DNA of 64,000 nucleotides from contig CANGJP010000002.1 in the NCBI GenBank assembly GCA_947454465.1, positions 57,268 to 121,267 of the forward strand. Direction: 5' to 3'. Of the stretch, positions 18,870 to 28,363 are shown piece after piece. Under the pieces are notes generated by a model that saw nothing but the letters and a program-made list of their open reading frames with translations, searched no databases and was not told where the DNA came from. Position numbers and translations under genes: made by a program. The stretch's first letter is position 1. Each line of letters starts with the position of its first letter. Origin of the DNA: Pseudomonadota bacterium (GTDB lineage Bacteria; Pseudomonadota; Gammaproteobacteria; Steroidobacterales; Steroidobacteraceae).

Positions 18870-18949
18870 GAGGGCCGTTCTCAGATACAATGCCCCGCCG
18901 GAAATAAACAGCTGCTGAACTCCGGCACCGTTTCTCTTGAGGTGGAATC

Positions 18950-20338
18950 GTGAAGATCATCATTCTAGGTGCCGGACAGGTAGGACGCACCGCTGCATAT
19001 CGGCTAGCGCGTGAAGAAGCCAACGAAGTCACGGTCATCGACCTTGACGAAAAACTGCTGCGTCATTTGCAGGATCGGTTGGACATCCGCACCATCATTG
19101 GCAATGGTGCCCAGCCTTCTATTCTGGACGCTGCTGGAGCACGTCAGGCCGATGTGTTCATCGCCTTAACCAACAGTGACGAACTCAATATGGTCGCCTG
19201 CCAAATCATGGCGACTCTCTTTAATAAAGACGCAATCCGCATCGCCCGTATTCGCTCTAACGAATACACCAAACATAGCAAACTGTTCGTTGATGAAGAT
19301 CGTGCTTTTGCAGTGGACGTGACCTTAAGCCCTGAACAACTGGTGACTGAGCACATCTCTCGCCTGATTCGGTATCCTGGTGCGCTGCAGGTACTGGATT
19401 TTGCTGATGGTCGTGTTCGACTGGTCTGCGCACGAGCCTTGCGAGGCGGACTGTTGGTCGGTCAGCGCCTGCAAACCTTGCGCGAACACATGCCAAAAAC
19501 AGATGCCCGCGTTGCTGCCATTTACCGCAATGGTCAAAGTGTAAAACCGACTGGAGATACCGTCATCGAACATGGCGATGAGGTGTTCTTCCTCGCGGCA
19601 CGTACTGATATCCGCCAAGTCATGAACGAAATTCAGCGACTTGAAGAACCTGTCCGGCGCGTCGTCATCGCCGGTGGTGGCAATATTGGGTTCAAATTGG
19701 CTCAAGAATTAGAAAAGAAATCTTTGCAAGTCAAACTGATTGAGCGCGACGGACGCCGTTCACGTCGTATATCCGAACAATTAGGCAATACCATCGTTTT
19801 AACCGGCGATGCTTCCGATGAAGAGTTATTACTGGAAGAAAACATCGACAATGTGGATGTTTTTGTCAGTGTGACCAATACGGAAGAAGCCAACATCCTC
19901 TCTGCAATGTTAGCCAAACGACTCGGTGCTAAAAAAGTCATGGCCCTGATCAATCGACCGGCTTATGCAGAACTTATGGAGAGCGGGAATCTCGATGTCG
20001 CTATTTCGCCCCAAATGATTACCATTGGTTCCGTCTTGGCTCACGTGCGGCGTGGCGATGTCGTTCAGGTGCATTCATTGCGACGCGGCGCTGCTGAAGC
20101 TATTGAAGCCGTAGCTCATGGTATTCAAGGAGAAGGGCGGGTCATAGGTCGAAAAATTGCTGATATTCCCTTGCCCGACGGCGCCACGATCGGTGCCTTG
20201 GTACGTGGTGATGAGGTATTGATGGCTCACCACGATACAGTGGTGCAACGTGATGACCACGTCATTCTATTCCTGACTGATCGACGTCAGATCGATGCCG
20301 TAGAGCGTCTCTTTGATGTCCCACGCCGTCGCCGCTGA
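18950..20338 (+). CDS. trkA: Trk potassium transporter peripheral NAD-binding protein
   Basis: TrkA is the cytoplasmic regulatory ring of the TrkH K+ channel. The 462-residue protein has two RCK/KTN units. Each has a Rossmann GxGxxG (GAGQVG near residue 7, and GGGNIG near 240), and each is followed by a TrkA-C domain. The start is a GTG with a strong GAGGT ribosome site 8 nt before it. A TACAAT box at 18886-18891 is a possible -10 element. trkH follows after 8 nt. Confidence 0.97.
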   Translation: MKIIILGAGQVGRTAAYRLAREEANEVTVIDLDEKLLRHLQDRLDIRTIIGNGAQPSILDAAGARQADVFIALTNSDELNMVACQIMATLFNKDAIRIARIRSNEYTKHSKLFVDEDRAFAVDVTLSPEQLVTEHISRLIRYPGALQVLDFADGRVRLVCARALRGGLLVGQRLQTLREHMPKTDARVAAIYRNGQSVKPTGDTVIEHGDEVFFLAARTDIRQVMNEIQRLEEPVRRVVIAGGGNIGFKLAQELEKKSLQVKLIERDGRRSRRISEQLGNTIVLTGDASDEELLLEENIDNVDVFVSVTNTEEANILSAMLAKRLGAKKVMALINRPAYAELMESGNLDVAISPQMITIGSVLAHVRRGDVVQVHSLRRGAAEAIEAVAHGIQGEGRVIGRKIADIPLPDGATIGALVRGDEVLMAHHDTVVQRDDHVILFLTDRRQIDAVERLFDVPRRRR

Positions 20339-20346
20339 GTAGCCTC

Positions 20347-21798
20347 ATGAATCTGCTGGTTGTACAACGCATACTTGGCATCTTGTTGATGCTGTTCTCG
20401 GTCACCATGTTACCTCCTGTAGCGGTATCGCTGACCTTTCAGGATCAGCAATCCTCACCTTTTATCGATGCCTTTATCGGCCTGATGCTGACTGGATTGT
20501 TGATCTGGCTTCCAGTACGTAAGCAAGCTCGTGAATTAAGGCTGCGCGATGGCTTCCTCGTAGTCGCACTATTTTGGGTGGTATTGGGACTGGCCGGCGC
20601 TGCGCCAATGGTGCTATCTACCCACCCTGACATGTCGCTCACGGATGCCGTATTTGAAGCCGTTTCTGGATTTACCACCACCGGTGCAACGGTACTGAGT
20701 GGATTGGATGGGATACCCAAATCATTACTATATTACCGACACCAAATTCAGTGGTTAGGAGGCATCGGCATGGTGGTACTAGCCGTCGCACTACTACCCA
20801 TGTTAGGGATTGGTGGCATGCAATTACTCAAAGCCGAAACCCCTGGACCGGTGAAAGACACCAAGCTAACCCCACGCATCACGCAAACAGCCAAAGCGTT
20901 ATGGCTAGTGTATGTATTGATCACAACAGCGTGCGCAAGCAGTTACTGGATGGCTGGCATGACGCCTTTTGATGCCATCTGTCATAGTTTTTCGACTGTC
21001 TCAACGGGAGGGTTCTCTACCCACGACGCGAATCTTGCTTATTTCAATAATCCTGCAGTTGAGTTCATCGCCACGTTTTTTATGTTCACAGCGGGCATCA
21101 ACTTCTCACTGCATTTTCTCGCTTGGCGTCATATGAGCCTCAGCGATTACTGGCGTGATCCAGAATTACGGGTGTACGTCAGCATTCTGCTGATTGCCAC
21201 CACTGCATTTACGGCCACCTTGATTGCCCATCATACTTTCAGTGACTCTGGCTATGCTTTACGGAGCGCTTTACTGCATGTCACCTCAATGATGACCAGC
21301 ACCGGTTTTGTTGCCACTGACTTCGCCATCTGGCCAAGTGCACTTCCCGTCATTCTTATCTTCATCACTTTTGCAGGAGGCTGTGCCGGCTCCACAACCA
21401 GCGGCATGAAAATCATTCGCTGGATATTGATGTGGAAGCAAGGTACACGTGAAATCAATCGACTGGTTCACCCCAATGCCGTGTTTCCAGTCAAAATTGG
21501 CGGCCGTCCCGTGCCCTGGCGCGTGATTGATGCCGTATGGGGTTTCTTTGCGATCTATGTCGGTTGTTTCGCCGTACTCATGGTATTACTGATCGCAACG
21601 GGAGAAGACCAAGTCACGGCGTTCTCAGCCATTGCCACCACAATCAACAACACTGGGCCCGCACTCGGCGCGGTAGCGCATAATTTCTCTAGCATCAGCC
21701 CAGTCGGCAAGTGGGTGTGCGTACTGGCCATGTTGCTAGGTCGATTGGAAATCTATCCGCTGATCGTACTGGTCACGCCGGCCTTCTGGAAACGCTAA
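20347..21798 (+). CDS. trkH: Trk potassium transporter membrane subunit
   Basis: This is the K+ pore protein of the Trk system. The 483-residue polytopic protein has four pore repeats with selectivity-filter-like segments: FTTTGATVL, STVSTGGFSTHDAN, MTSTGFVATDF, and TTINNTGPALG. The loop GGCAGSTTSGMKIIR is the family intramembrane-gate region. It is co-transcribed with trkA. The next gene, mrcB, starts about 40 nt later; the ORF-track version of mrcB overlapping trkH is not the real start. Confidence 0.97.
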   Translation: MNLLVVQRILGILLMLFSVTMLPPVAVSLTFQDQQSSPFIDAFIGLMLTGLLIWLPVRKQARELRLRDGFLVVALFWVVLGLAGAAPMVLSTHPDMSLTDAVFEAVSGFTTTGATVLSGLDGIPKSLLYYRHQIQWLGGIGMVVLAVALLPMLGIGGMQLLKAETPGPVKDTKLTPRITQTAKALWLVYVLITTACASSYWMAGMTPFDAICHSFSTVSTGGFSTHDANLAYFNNPAVEFIATFFMFTAGINFSLHFLAWRHMSLSDYWRDPELRVYVSILLIATTAFTATLIAHHTFSDSGYALRSALLHVTSMMTSTGFVATDFAIWPSALPVILIFITFAGGCAGSTTSGMKIIRWILMWKQGTREINRLVHPNAVFPVKIGGRPVPWRVIDAVWGFFAIYVGCFAVLMVLLIATGEDQVTAFSAIATTINNTGPALGAVAHNFSSISPVGKWVCVLAMLLGRLEIYPLIVLVTPAFWKR

Positions 21799-21839
21799 TT
21801 CGGGCATCCCACCGACTTAGTCCTCACCGTACATCGTCA

Positions 21840-24143
21840 ATGAAAGCACGCACTAAAAAATTCTTAAAAAAATACTGGCCGCATGCACTCGGCTTACTCA
21901 GCCTCATTCTGTTAGCCATGACAATATGGGTGTTGTCATTAGATCACCAAATTCGTCAACAATTTGAAGGCCGACGCTGGACACTGCCTGCCAAAGTGTA
22001 TGCACAACCGCTCGAACTCTATGCCGGACAAGCCATTTCCATTGACGAATTGCAGCGCGCTTTGGAACGTTTAGGTTACCTGCGCAGTGCCGAAGTTACG
22101 CGAACCGGTAACTTCCAACGTAAAGGTAATCGTATTGATTTGGTATCGCGGCCATTTCGATTTGCCGATGAGAATCGTGACCAGAAAACTATTTCCATTA
22201 GCTTTACTGGTAACCAAATCGAGAAAATGTGGGACTCCGGCGCGAAAGACGTACCCGTTTTTCGCTTAGATCCATTGTTAATTGGCAGTATTTATCCGAC
22301 CCAAGGTGAAGATCGCATCATCGTCACTCCGCAAGAAACACCGGCTTTACTACCCGCTGCACTTAAAACCATTGAAGATCGGCGCTTTGATACGCACATT
22401 GGTATTGATCCCATTGGCATCCTACGCGCCATTTGGGTGGATCTCCGTAGCGGTAGCTTTGATCAAGGTGCCTCTACCCTGACACAACAATTGGTACGCA
22501 GTTATTTTCTCACCAACCGCCAGACCTTAAGTCGCAAGCTCACTGAAGCCGTCATGGCCATCTTGTTGGAAGTGCATTTTGATAAAAAAGATTTAATGAA
22601 CGCATATATCAACGAAATCAATCTAGGTCAGGAAGGCGGTCGGGCAATTCAGGGCTTTGGCTTAGCCAGCCAGTTTTATTTTGGTAAACCACTTGCTGAA
22701 CTGCAGTTGCATGAAATCGCGCTCTTAGTGACCGAAGTGCGCAGCCCGACATACTACAACCCACGTAAACAACCTGAGCGCGCGCTCGCTAGACGTAATC
22801 TAATTCTAGATTTGCTCGCTGAATTTAATGTGGTAACCGCTAAAGAAGCGGCGCTGGCTAAGTCGAAACCACTGGGGTTGGTCAACGCAACGGCAACACA
22901 CAGTACGTACTATCCAGCATTTCTAGACTTTGTACGCCGCACGCTGCGCCGTGATTATCAGGAATCGGATCTCACCGAATCCGGTCTGGTAGTGTTCAGC
23001 ACCTTAGATCCTCTGGTGCAAGCCAAAGCTGAGTCAGCACTGGTCGGCGAACTTGATCGTCTTGATAAAAACAGTAAACGTAAAGAAGTTGATCTGGAAG
23101 GTGCCGTAGTCGTGACGGCCCCCACTAATGGTGAAGTACTGGCTATCGTCGGGGGGCGTAATGTCAGTTACAGCGGCTTTAACCGTGCATTAGATGCCAA
23201 GCGCTCCATCGGTTCGCTGGCCAAACCCATAGTCTACTTAACAGCCGTTGAAACCGGTCATTATCATGCAGCGACTATCATCGATGATGCGCCGGTCACG
23301 TTAAAGCTGGCCAACGGCAAAGACTGGGCACCACAAAATTACGATAAAAAAATCAATGGTCGCGTTCCTCTGGTTCGGGCACTGGCTCAATCACTCAACC
23401 TGGCGACGGTTAATCTCAGTCAAGACGTTGGGCTAAATCAAATTGCTACTCAATTTAAAGCTCTAGGGCTTTCTGACAAACCTCAAGCCGTACCGGCCAT
23501 GGCATTAGGTGCAGTAACGGTTGCGCCACTGGAAGTGGCTCAGGTGTATAACAGTATTGCCAATGGCGGCTTTCATACTCCGCTGCGAGCCGTGCGTGCG
23601 GTAGTAGATAATCAAGGCAATACCCTGAAGGCATTTCCACTAGAAGTCACCCAAGTTGCCGAACCGGTGGCCATGTATCAACTTCAAAGAATGATGGTCG
23701 AAGTGATGCGACGCGGTACCGGAGCAGCCGCACGCACCCAACTTGGTGATCTAGTGGTAGGCGGTAAGAGCGGCACCTCCTCAGACTATCGTGATAGCTG
23801 GTTTGCTGGGTTTTCAGGCAGCCATTCAATCGTGGTATGGCTAGGCTACGACGACAATCAGCCCACGCGCTTTTCTGGCTCATCCGGTGCCTTGCCGATC
23901 TGGTCGAAAATCATGGCCGGCATTAATACCAACTCGTGGGATCAACCTCTACCTGATGGCCTACATGAAGCGCAAATCGATTTTACCACCGGCCTTGCCG
24001 TCAATTCCAAATGTGACAAAGATGGCATGACTGTTGTGGTACCGAATGGCACCGATCTACCCTGGCGCGATGGCTGCAAAGGAAATGACACTACCCTAGG
24101 TGGACACACAGCAGACTGGTTGCGCGGTATCATAGGACGATGA
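21840..24143 (+). CDS. mrcB: Bifunctional penicillin-binding protein 1b
   Basis: This class A PBP polymerises and cross-links peptidoglycan. I start at MKARTKKFLKK (767 residues), after the trkH stop; it has a basic cytoplasmic tail and one membrane anchor. A UB2H-like domain (YAGQAISIDELQRALERLGY) follows. The glycosyltransferase motifs are EDRRFDTHIGIDPIG, GASTLTQQLVRSYFLT, and RKLTEAVMAILLE. The transpeptidase has SIGSLAKP (serine of SxxK), SLN, and KSGT in place of the more usual KTGT. UB2H marks the PBP1b rather than PBP1a type and is where LpoB docks in E. coli. The next gene overlaps by 4 nt. Confidence 0.95.
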   Translation: MKARTKKFLKKYWPHALGLLSLILLAMTIWVLSLDHQIRQQFEGRRWTLPAKVYAQPLELYAGQAISIDELQRALERLGYLRSAEVTRTGNFQRKGNRIDLVSRPFRFADENRDQKTISISFTGNQIEKMWDSGAKDVPVFRLDPLLIGSIYPTQGEDRIIVTPQETPALLPAALKTIEDRRFDTHIGIDPIGILRAIWVDLRSGSFDQGASTLTQQLVRSYFLTNRQTLSRKLTEAVMAILLEVHFDKKDLMNAYINEINLGQEGGRAIQGFGLASQFYFGKPLAELQLHEIALLVTEVRSPTYYNPRKQPERALARRNLILDLLAEFNVVTAKEAALAKSKPLGLVNATATHSTYYPAFLDFVRRTLRRDYQESDLTESGLVVFSTLDPLVQAKAESALVGELDRLDKNSKRKEVDLEGAVVVTAPTNGEVLAIVGGRNVSYSGFNRALDAKRSIGSLAKPIVYLTAVETGHYHAATIIDDAPVTLKLANGKDWAPQNYDKKINGRVPLVRALAQSLNLATVNLSQDVGLNQIATQFKALGLSDKPQAVPAMALGAVTVAPLEVAQVYNSIANGGFHTPLRAVRAVVDNQGNTLKAFPLEVTQVAEPVAMYQLQRMMVEVMRRGTGAAARTQLGDLVVGGKSGTSSDYRDSWFAGFSGSHSIVVWLGYDDNQPTRFSGSSGALPIWSKIMAGINTNSWDQPLPDGLHEAQIDFTTGLAVNSKCDKDGMTVVVPNGTDLPWRDGCKGNDTTLGGHTADWLRGIIGR

Positions 24144-24703
24144 TAAATACTGCCACTACGCTGGCTCGCCGCCTAATCGGCATGAGCCTTATTATCGTGC
24201 TCAACGCCTGTACCAACATTCCAGCTTATAAAACCTCACCGGCTCCTGCCCCAGAACCTGCCTCAATAGTCGTACACGAACCCCCGCCTGTACTGGAAAC
24301 TCAGCCTATAGCTCCTGTGATCGCGGTCGAGCCCAGCATCCCACTGCCGGCTGCAGCCACGCAAAACTTCACGCTCAGTGCCGCAACTCGGTCATTGGTG
24401 AATCAAGCCACCAGTCAGCGTCAAAACAAAAATTTCGTACAAGCCGCCGCGACGCTGGAACGCGCATTACGTATTGAACCGAAAAATCCATTGCTATGGC
24501 TTGAATACGGCGCATTACGTATGGACGAACGCAATTTTGCTCAGGCTGAAAGCATGGGGCGAAAAGCACTGGCCTCGGCCACCGGTGATGTACGCACGCA
24601 GGCCAGTGCGTGGCGTCTTATTGCAGACAGTTACAAAGCCCGCAACCAAAACAGTGAAGCTCAACAGGCCTATGCTCGGGCAAGTACACTGTCGACACGA
24701 TAG
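24140..24703 (+). CDS. TPR outer-membrane lipoprotein, LpoP-like PBP1b activator
   Basis: The 187-residue protein has a lipoprotein signal with lipobox LNA-C24. A proline-rich stretch of about 45 residues follows ([11 protein letters not shown]..., [14 protein letters not shown]), then TPR-like helices ([26 protein letters not shown] and the matching downstream unit). Its ATG overlaps the mrcB stop. A TPR lipoprotein encoded beside PBP1b is the arrangement known for LpoP of Pseudomonas, which activates PBP1b, and the flexible proline linker recalls LpoB. The functional assignment is inferred from this architecture and position. Confidence 0.75.
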   Translation: MINTATTLARRLIGMSLIIVLNACTNIPAYKTSPAPAPEPASIVVHEPPPVLETQPIAPVIAVEPSIPLPAAATQNFTLSAATRSLVNQATSQRQNKNFVQAAATLERALRIEPKNPLLWLEYGALRMDERNFAQAESMGRKALASATGDVRTQASAWRLIADSYKARNQNSEAQQAYARASTLSTR

Positions 24704-24714
24704 GTATCCTCACC

Positions 24715-25185
24715 GTGATTGCTTTATTGCAACGGGTTACACACGCATACGTGCAGGTCGATGGCAAAGAAATCGGCCGTATTGATGCCGGTCTGCTCGT
24801 CCTCGTCGGCGTTGAACGCGGTGACAGCCAAAAGGAAGCAGATCGTCTACTTGAGCGCGTGTTGAACTACCGGGTCTTCTGTGATGACACCGGTAAAATG
24901 AATATCAACCTCAAAGACCATGCAGGCGGGTTGTTACTCGTGCCGCAATTTACCCTGGCAGCAGATACAACACGGGGGAACAGAGCAGGATTCAGCAGCG
25001 CTGCGCCACCTGAAATCGGGAAACATCTGTTCGATTATTTTGTTCATCAGGCTCGACACTATCACCCTAAAATCGCGACCGGGATCTTCGGTGCCGACAT
25101 GCAGGTCTCGCTATGTAATGATGGTCCGGTGACGTTTTGGCTGCAGGTATCACCCCAAACTACTGATGACTCCACAATTTCATGA
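24715..25185 (+). CDS. dtd: D-aminoacyl-tRNA deacylase
   Basis: DTD removes D-amino acids and glycine wrongly attached to tRNAs. The 156-residue protein has [20 protein letters not shown] and the cross-subunit Gly-cisPro motif in [11 protein letters not shown]. The start is GTG at 24715, 11 nt after the lipoprotein gene, and I see no strong ribosome site. The first of the two motifs reads VPQFTL where SQFTL is more usual. Its place in a possible mrcB-lpoP-dtd transcript is inferred from spacing only. Confidence 0.95.
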   Translation: MIALLQRVTHAYVQVDGKEIGRIDAGLLVLVGVERGDSQKEADRLLERVLNYRVFCDDTGKMNINLKDHAGGLLLVPQFTLAADTTRGNRAGFSSAAPPEIGKHLFDYFVHQARHYHPKIATGIFGADMQVSLCNDGPVTFWLQVSPQTTDDSTIS

Positions 25186-25264
25186 ATTAATCCCTGTTCA
25201 TGTGGTCATTCCCTGACACTATTTGGCGTATTATTTCCATTCTGTTTTCACCCCGGAGAGTTTC

Positions 25265-25513
25265 ATGGGTATTGGTATTAAAGAATTACTCATTATTCTG
25301 GTCATCGCCCTACTCGTCTTCGGTACCAAGAAACTGAAGAACATTGGCTCCGATTTGGGTGGTGCCGTCAAGGGTTTCAAAGATGCCATGAAGGAAGGTG
25401 AACGCGCACAGGACGCAGCTACTGATAAACAACTGAAATCATCGACGACTCAAGATGCTGACTTCAACACGGTCAGTGGTGATAAAACCAGCACCAAGAC
25501 CGAGCAGTCTTAA
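25265..25513 (+). CDS. tatA: Sec-independent translocase subunit TatA
   Basis: TatA forms the membrane-weakening pore partner that moves folded twin-arginine proteins. I start at [20 protein letters not shown], 14 codons inside the ORF frame, because GGAG lies 8 nt before it. That gives 82 residues. A short membrane helix, the FG hinge and a basic amphipathic helix ([23 protein letters not shown]) are all present, followed by a polar tail. tatB and tatC follow in the same direction. Confidence 0.96.
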   Translation: MGIGIKELLIILVIALLVFGTKKLKNIGSDLGGAVKGFKDAMKEGERAQDAATDKQLKSSTTQDADFNTVSGDKTSTKTEQS

Positions 25514-25530
25514 ACTTAGGTCTTAACGGC

Positions 25531-25920
25531 ATGTTTGAAGTTGGCTTTCAGGAATTAGTGTTGATTGCACTTCTTGCCCTGATCGTATTGGGCCCAGAAA
25601 AACTCCCCAAGCTGGCGGCTAAACTCGGTCACTGGACGGGTCAGGCACGTAGCATGGCTCGTCATCTTCGACATCAACTGGAGCAGGAGGTCAGCTACGA
25701 TGAGTTACTCAAACAAAAGCAGGCCGCCGAAGAAGCACTGCGCAAAGCCACATCCATAGCCCCTGAGCTGAATCAGGACCTGGCTCCAGGATTGGAAACT
25801 AATCACACCGAGCCTGCCTTGGTTCAGGATGACTTTAATCCAGTCACATTGGCAACAAACTCATCCGGGACAATAGTTGAGACTGAAGCCAAACCATCCG
25901 TCTCGAGTTCTACTTCATGA
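25531..25920 (+). CDS. tatB: Sec-independent translocase subunit TatB
   Basis: TatB works with TatC as the signal-peptide receptor. The 129-residue protein begins MFEVGFQELVLIALLALIVL and keeps the conserved glutamate at position 8 and the hinge LGPEKLPKLAAKLG. A long amphipathic helix follows (ARSMARHLRHQLEQEVSYDELLKQKQAAEEALRKA by parts), then a variable tail. It overlaps tatC by 4 nt, so their translation is coupled. Confidence 0.96.
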   Translation: MFEVGFQELVLIALLALIVLGPEKLPKLAAKLGHWTGQARSMARHLRHQLEQEVSYDELLKQKQAAEEALRKATSIAPELNQDLAPGLETNHTEPALVQDDFNPVTLATNSSGTIVETEAKPSVSSSTS

Positions 25921-26702
25921 CTGAGCCGACCGATTCCGAGCAACTCGCTGAAGGCTCGTTAATTTCTCACTTACTGGAATTGCGTGATCGCCTATTGCGC
26001 TCCGTCATTGTTGTGCTCGTGATCTTCACACCCTGCGCATACTACAGTCAGGAACTGTTTACGCTAATCGCACATCCATTACTCGCGAAACTGCCTAATG
26101 GTTCTTCGATGGTCTCAACGAGCCTGACCGCACCCGTCATGGCCCCCCTTAAACTTGCGGTGCTGGTGGCATTGTTTATCGGTATTCCTTATGTTTTGTA
26201 TCAAGCTTGGGCATTTGTATCACCGGGACTGTATAAACGTGAAAAACGCTTTGCCATCCCTTTAGTGATTTCCAGCATTGTGCTGTTCTACTGCGGCGCA
26301 GCGTTTGCATATTTTGTGGTATTCCCAGTGATGTTTGCCTTCCTTACAACTTACTTACCGGTCGGTGTCGTGATGATGCCAGACATGACACTCTATCTCG
26401 ACTTTGTCGCTATGCTTATTTTTGCCTTTGGCGCAGCTTTTGAAATTCCCATTGCAACCTTTCTGCTGGTCTGGACAGGATTGATCAACATCAAACAACT
26501 GACTGAAAATCGCGGTTATGTATTAATTGTGATCTTTGTGATTGCCGCAATCCTAACGCCGACTACCGATCCGCTATCACAGACGCTGATGGCTGGGCCT
26601 ATGTATTTTCTCTATGAGTTAGGCATCATCTTTGCGCGCATTTTGCTTAAAGACAAACTTGCTGCGCGCGCAAAGGAAGCTGCACAGCAAGCAGCTCATT
26701 AA
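25917..26702 (+). CDS. tatC: Sec-independent translocase subunit TatC
   Basis: TatC is the six-helix core receptor for twin-arginine signal peptides. The 261-residue protein has the N-terminal LISHLLELRDRLLRS with the conserved glutamate and arginines. The first periplasmic loop contains PLLAKLPNGSSMVSTSLT, and FVSPGLYKREKRFA and FIIAAILTPTTDPLSQ-like regions are in place. It completes a compact tatABC operon. Confidence 0.97.
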   Translation: MTEPTDSEQLAEGSLISHLLELRDRLLRSVIVVLVIFTPCAYYSQELFTLIAHPLLAKLPNGSSMVSTSLTAPVMAPLKLAVLVALFIGIPYVLYQAWAFVSPGLYKREKRFAIPLVISSIVLFYCGAAFAYFVVFPVMFAFLTTYLPVGVVMMPDMTLYLDFVAMLIFAFGAAFEIPIATFLLVWTGLINIKQLTENRGYVLIVIFVIAAILTPTTDPLSQTLMAGPMYFLYELGIIFARILLKDKLAARAKEAAQQAAH

Positions 26703-26746
26703 TTCATCTCTAACCTGATCTACCCATTGAGCACAGTCAGATCAAC

Positions 26747-28363
26747 ATGATTTCCGTACGTGCCCTACTTGTGATTAGCTTGATGACATTGACCGCCTGC
26801 TCGGGTGGTATAAATCGGGTAGATCAGGGTATTCGTGATCAAATTTTGCATTTTGGTAATGGTACCGAACCCCAAGGCATTGATCCGCATACCACGACGG
26901 GTATACCTGAGCATCATATCGAACAAGCTCTGTTCGAAGGATTGGTTGGCAAAGATCCCAATACCCTTGAACCCGTACCGGGTGTTGCTGAAAGCTGGGA
27001 AGTTAGTGCAGACGGGCGCATCTATCGTTTTCATTTACGCCATGACGCTCGTTGGTCGAATGGTGATGCCATCACAGCTGAAGACTTTCGCTGGAGTTGG
27101 TGGCGAGGGTTACAACCCGCACTCGGTAATGAATACGCTTACATGCTCTATCCTATTAAAAATGCCGAAGCCTATGCTACCGGCAAGCTCACTGACTTTT
27201 CGCAAGTCGGTGTGCGAGTAATTGATCCATACACCTTAGAAGTCGAACTGACAGCGATCACACCCTACTTTATGCAATTACTGGATCATGAAAGTATGTT
27301 TCCAGTTCCTCGTGCCACCATCGAAAAATACGGCACGCCAACCGATCGATTCAGTCTCTGGACGCGGCCAGGAAACATGGTGAGCAATGGCCCATTTCGT
27401 TTAAGCGAATGGAAGTTATACAAATATGTACGCTTAGAAAAAAATCCTTATTACTGGGATGCAGCCAAGGTAAAACTGAATGGTATCGTGTTTTATCCAA
27501 CTGAAAACACGATCACGGAAGAGCGCATGTATCGATCTAAACAGTTACACATCACGTCAAGCATACCACTTGATAAAGTTCCCGTTTATCAAGCTAATCG
27601 TCCCCATGAACTTCATATCGAGCCGTATCTCGGTAGCTATTATTATATGATAAATGTCAAACGGCCCGGACTTAATGACGCGCGTGTGCGTAGGGCTCTA
27701 GCTATGGCAATTGATCGCGATTCACTCATCAAGAATGTTCTTGGCGGCGTCAATTTTCCTGCTTACAGCATGACTCCTCCAGGCACGGGTGGCTATCAAC
27801 CACCGATTTTGTTTAAGTTTGATCCCAAAGGTGCACGTCAGCTATTAGCTGAAGCCGGTTATCCTGATGGCAAGGGCTTACCAAAAATCGAAATTTTGTA
27901 TAACACCAATGAGTCGCATCGCAAGATTGCCGTTGCTCTGCAACAAATGTGGAAAACCAATCTGAATATTGACGTAACGATGCTAAATCAAGAATGGAAA
28001 GTGTATCTTGATAGTCGTGATTCTCTTGATTATAGCGTTGCGAGAGCGGCATGGATTGGTGACTATGTGGATCCAGACACCTTTCTGAACATGTGGGTAA
28101 CTGGTGGCGGCAATAACGATACAGGTTGGTCTAATGCCCAATATGACGATCTCGTTCAACATCAGATACCCGCCATGCACACTCAGAAAGAAAGAATGGC
28201 TGGTTTTTATAAGGCTGAGACCATTTTAATGGAAGAGATGCCCATCATCCCGATTTATATCTACTCTACTAAGTATTTAGTACATCCCAGTGTTAAGGGG
28301 ATACCAAATAACATTCTGGATCACTATGTCTTCAAGCATGTTTATCTGGAGCCAGAAACCTGA
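26747..28363 (+). CDS. oppA: Oligopeptide ABC transporter substrate-binding lipoprotein
   Basis: This is a family 5 extracellular solute-binding protein of 538 residues, with a lipoprotein signal ending LTAC (C18). The mature part follows OppA closely: GTEPQGIDPHTTTGIPE, EALFEGLV-like FEGLVGKDPN, and the conserved block VRRALAMAIDRDSL. The stop overlaps the oppB start. The substrate is probably oligopeptides, possibly cell-wall peptides, but binding specificity cannot be read from sequence. E. coli OppA is soluble in the periplasm; here it is predicted to be lipid-anchored. Confidence 0.92.
   Translation: MISVRALLVISLMTLTACSGGINRVDQGIRDQILHFGNGTEPQGIDPHTTTGIPEHHIEQALFEGLVGKDPNTLEPVPGVAESWEVSADGRIYRFHLRHDARWSNGDAITAEDFRWSWWRGLQPALGNEYAYMLYPIKNAEAYATGKLTDFSQVGVRVIDPYTLEVELTAITPYFMQLLDHESMFPVPRATIEKYGTPTDRFSLWTRPGNMVSNGPFRLSEWKLYKYVRLEKNPYYWDAAKVKLNGIVFYPTENTITEERMYRSKQLHITSSIPLDKVPVYQANRPHELHIEPYLGSYYYMINVKRPGLNDARVRRALAMAIDRDSLIKNVLGGVNFPAYSMTPPGTGGYQPPILFKFDPKGARQLLAEAGYPDGKGLPKIEILYNTNESHRKIAVALQQMWKTNLNIDVTMLNQEWKVYLDSRDSLDYSVARAAWIGDYVDPDTFLNMWVTGGGNNDTGWSNAQYDDLVQHQIPAMHTQKERMAGFYKAETILMEEMPIIPIYIYSTKYLVHPSVKGIPNNILDHYVFKHVYLEPET

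Noticed and set aside
21711-21839. Extension of PBP1b upstream into trkH
   Set aside because: The first 43 codons overlap trkH in another frame and have no homology; the ATG at 21840 gives a normal N-terminus.
25213-25234. CTGACA and TATTAT before tatA as a promoter
   Set aside because: The spacer is only 10 nt, too short for sigma-70.
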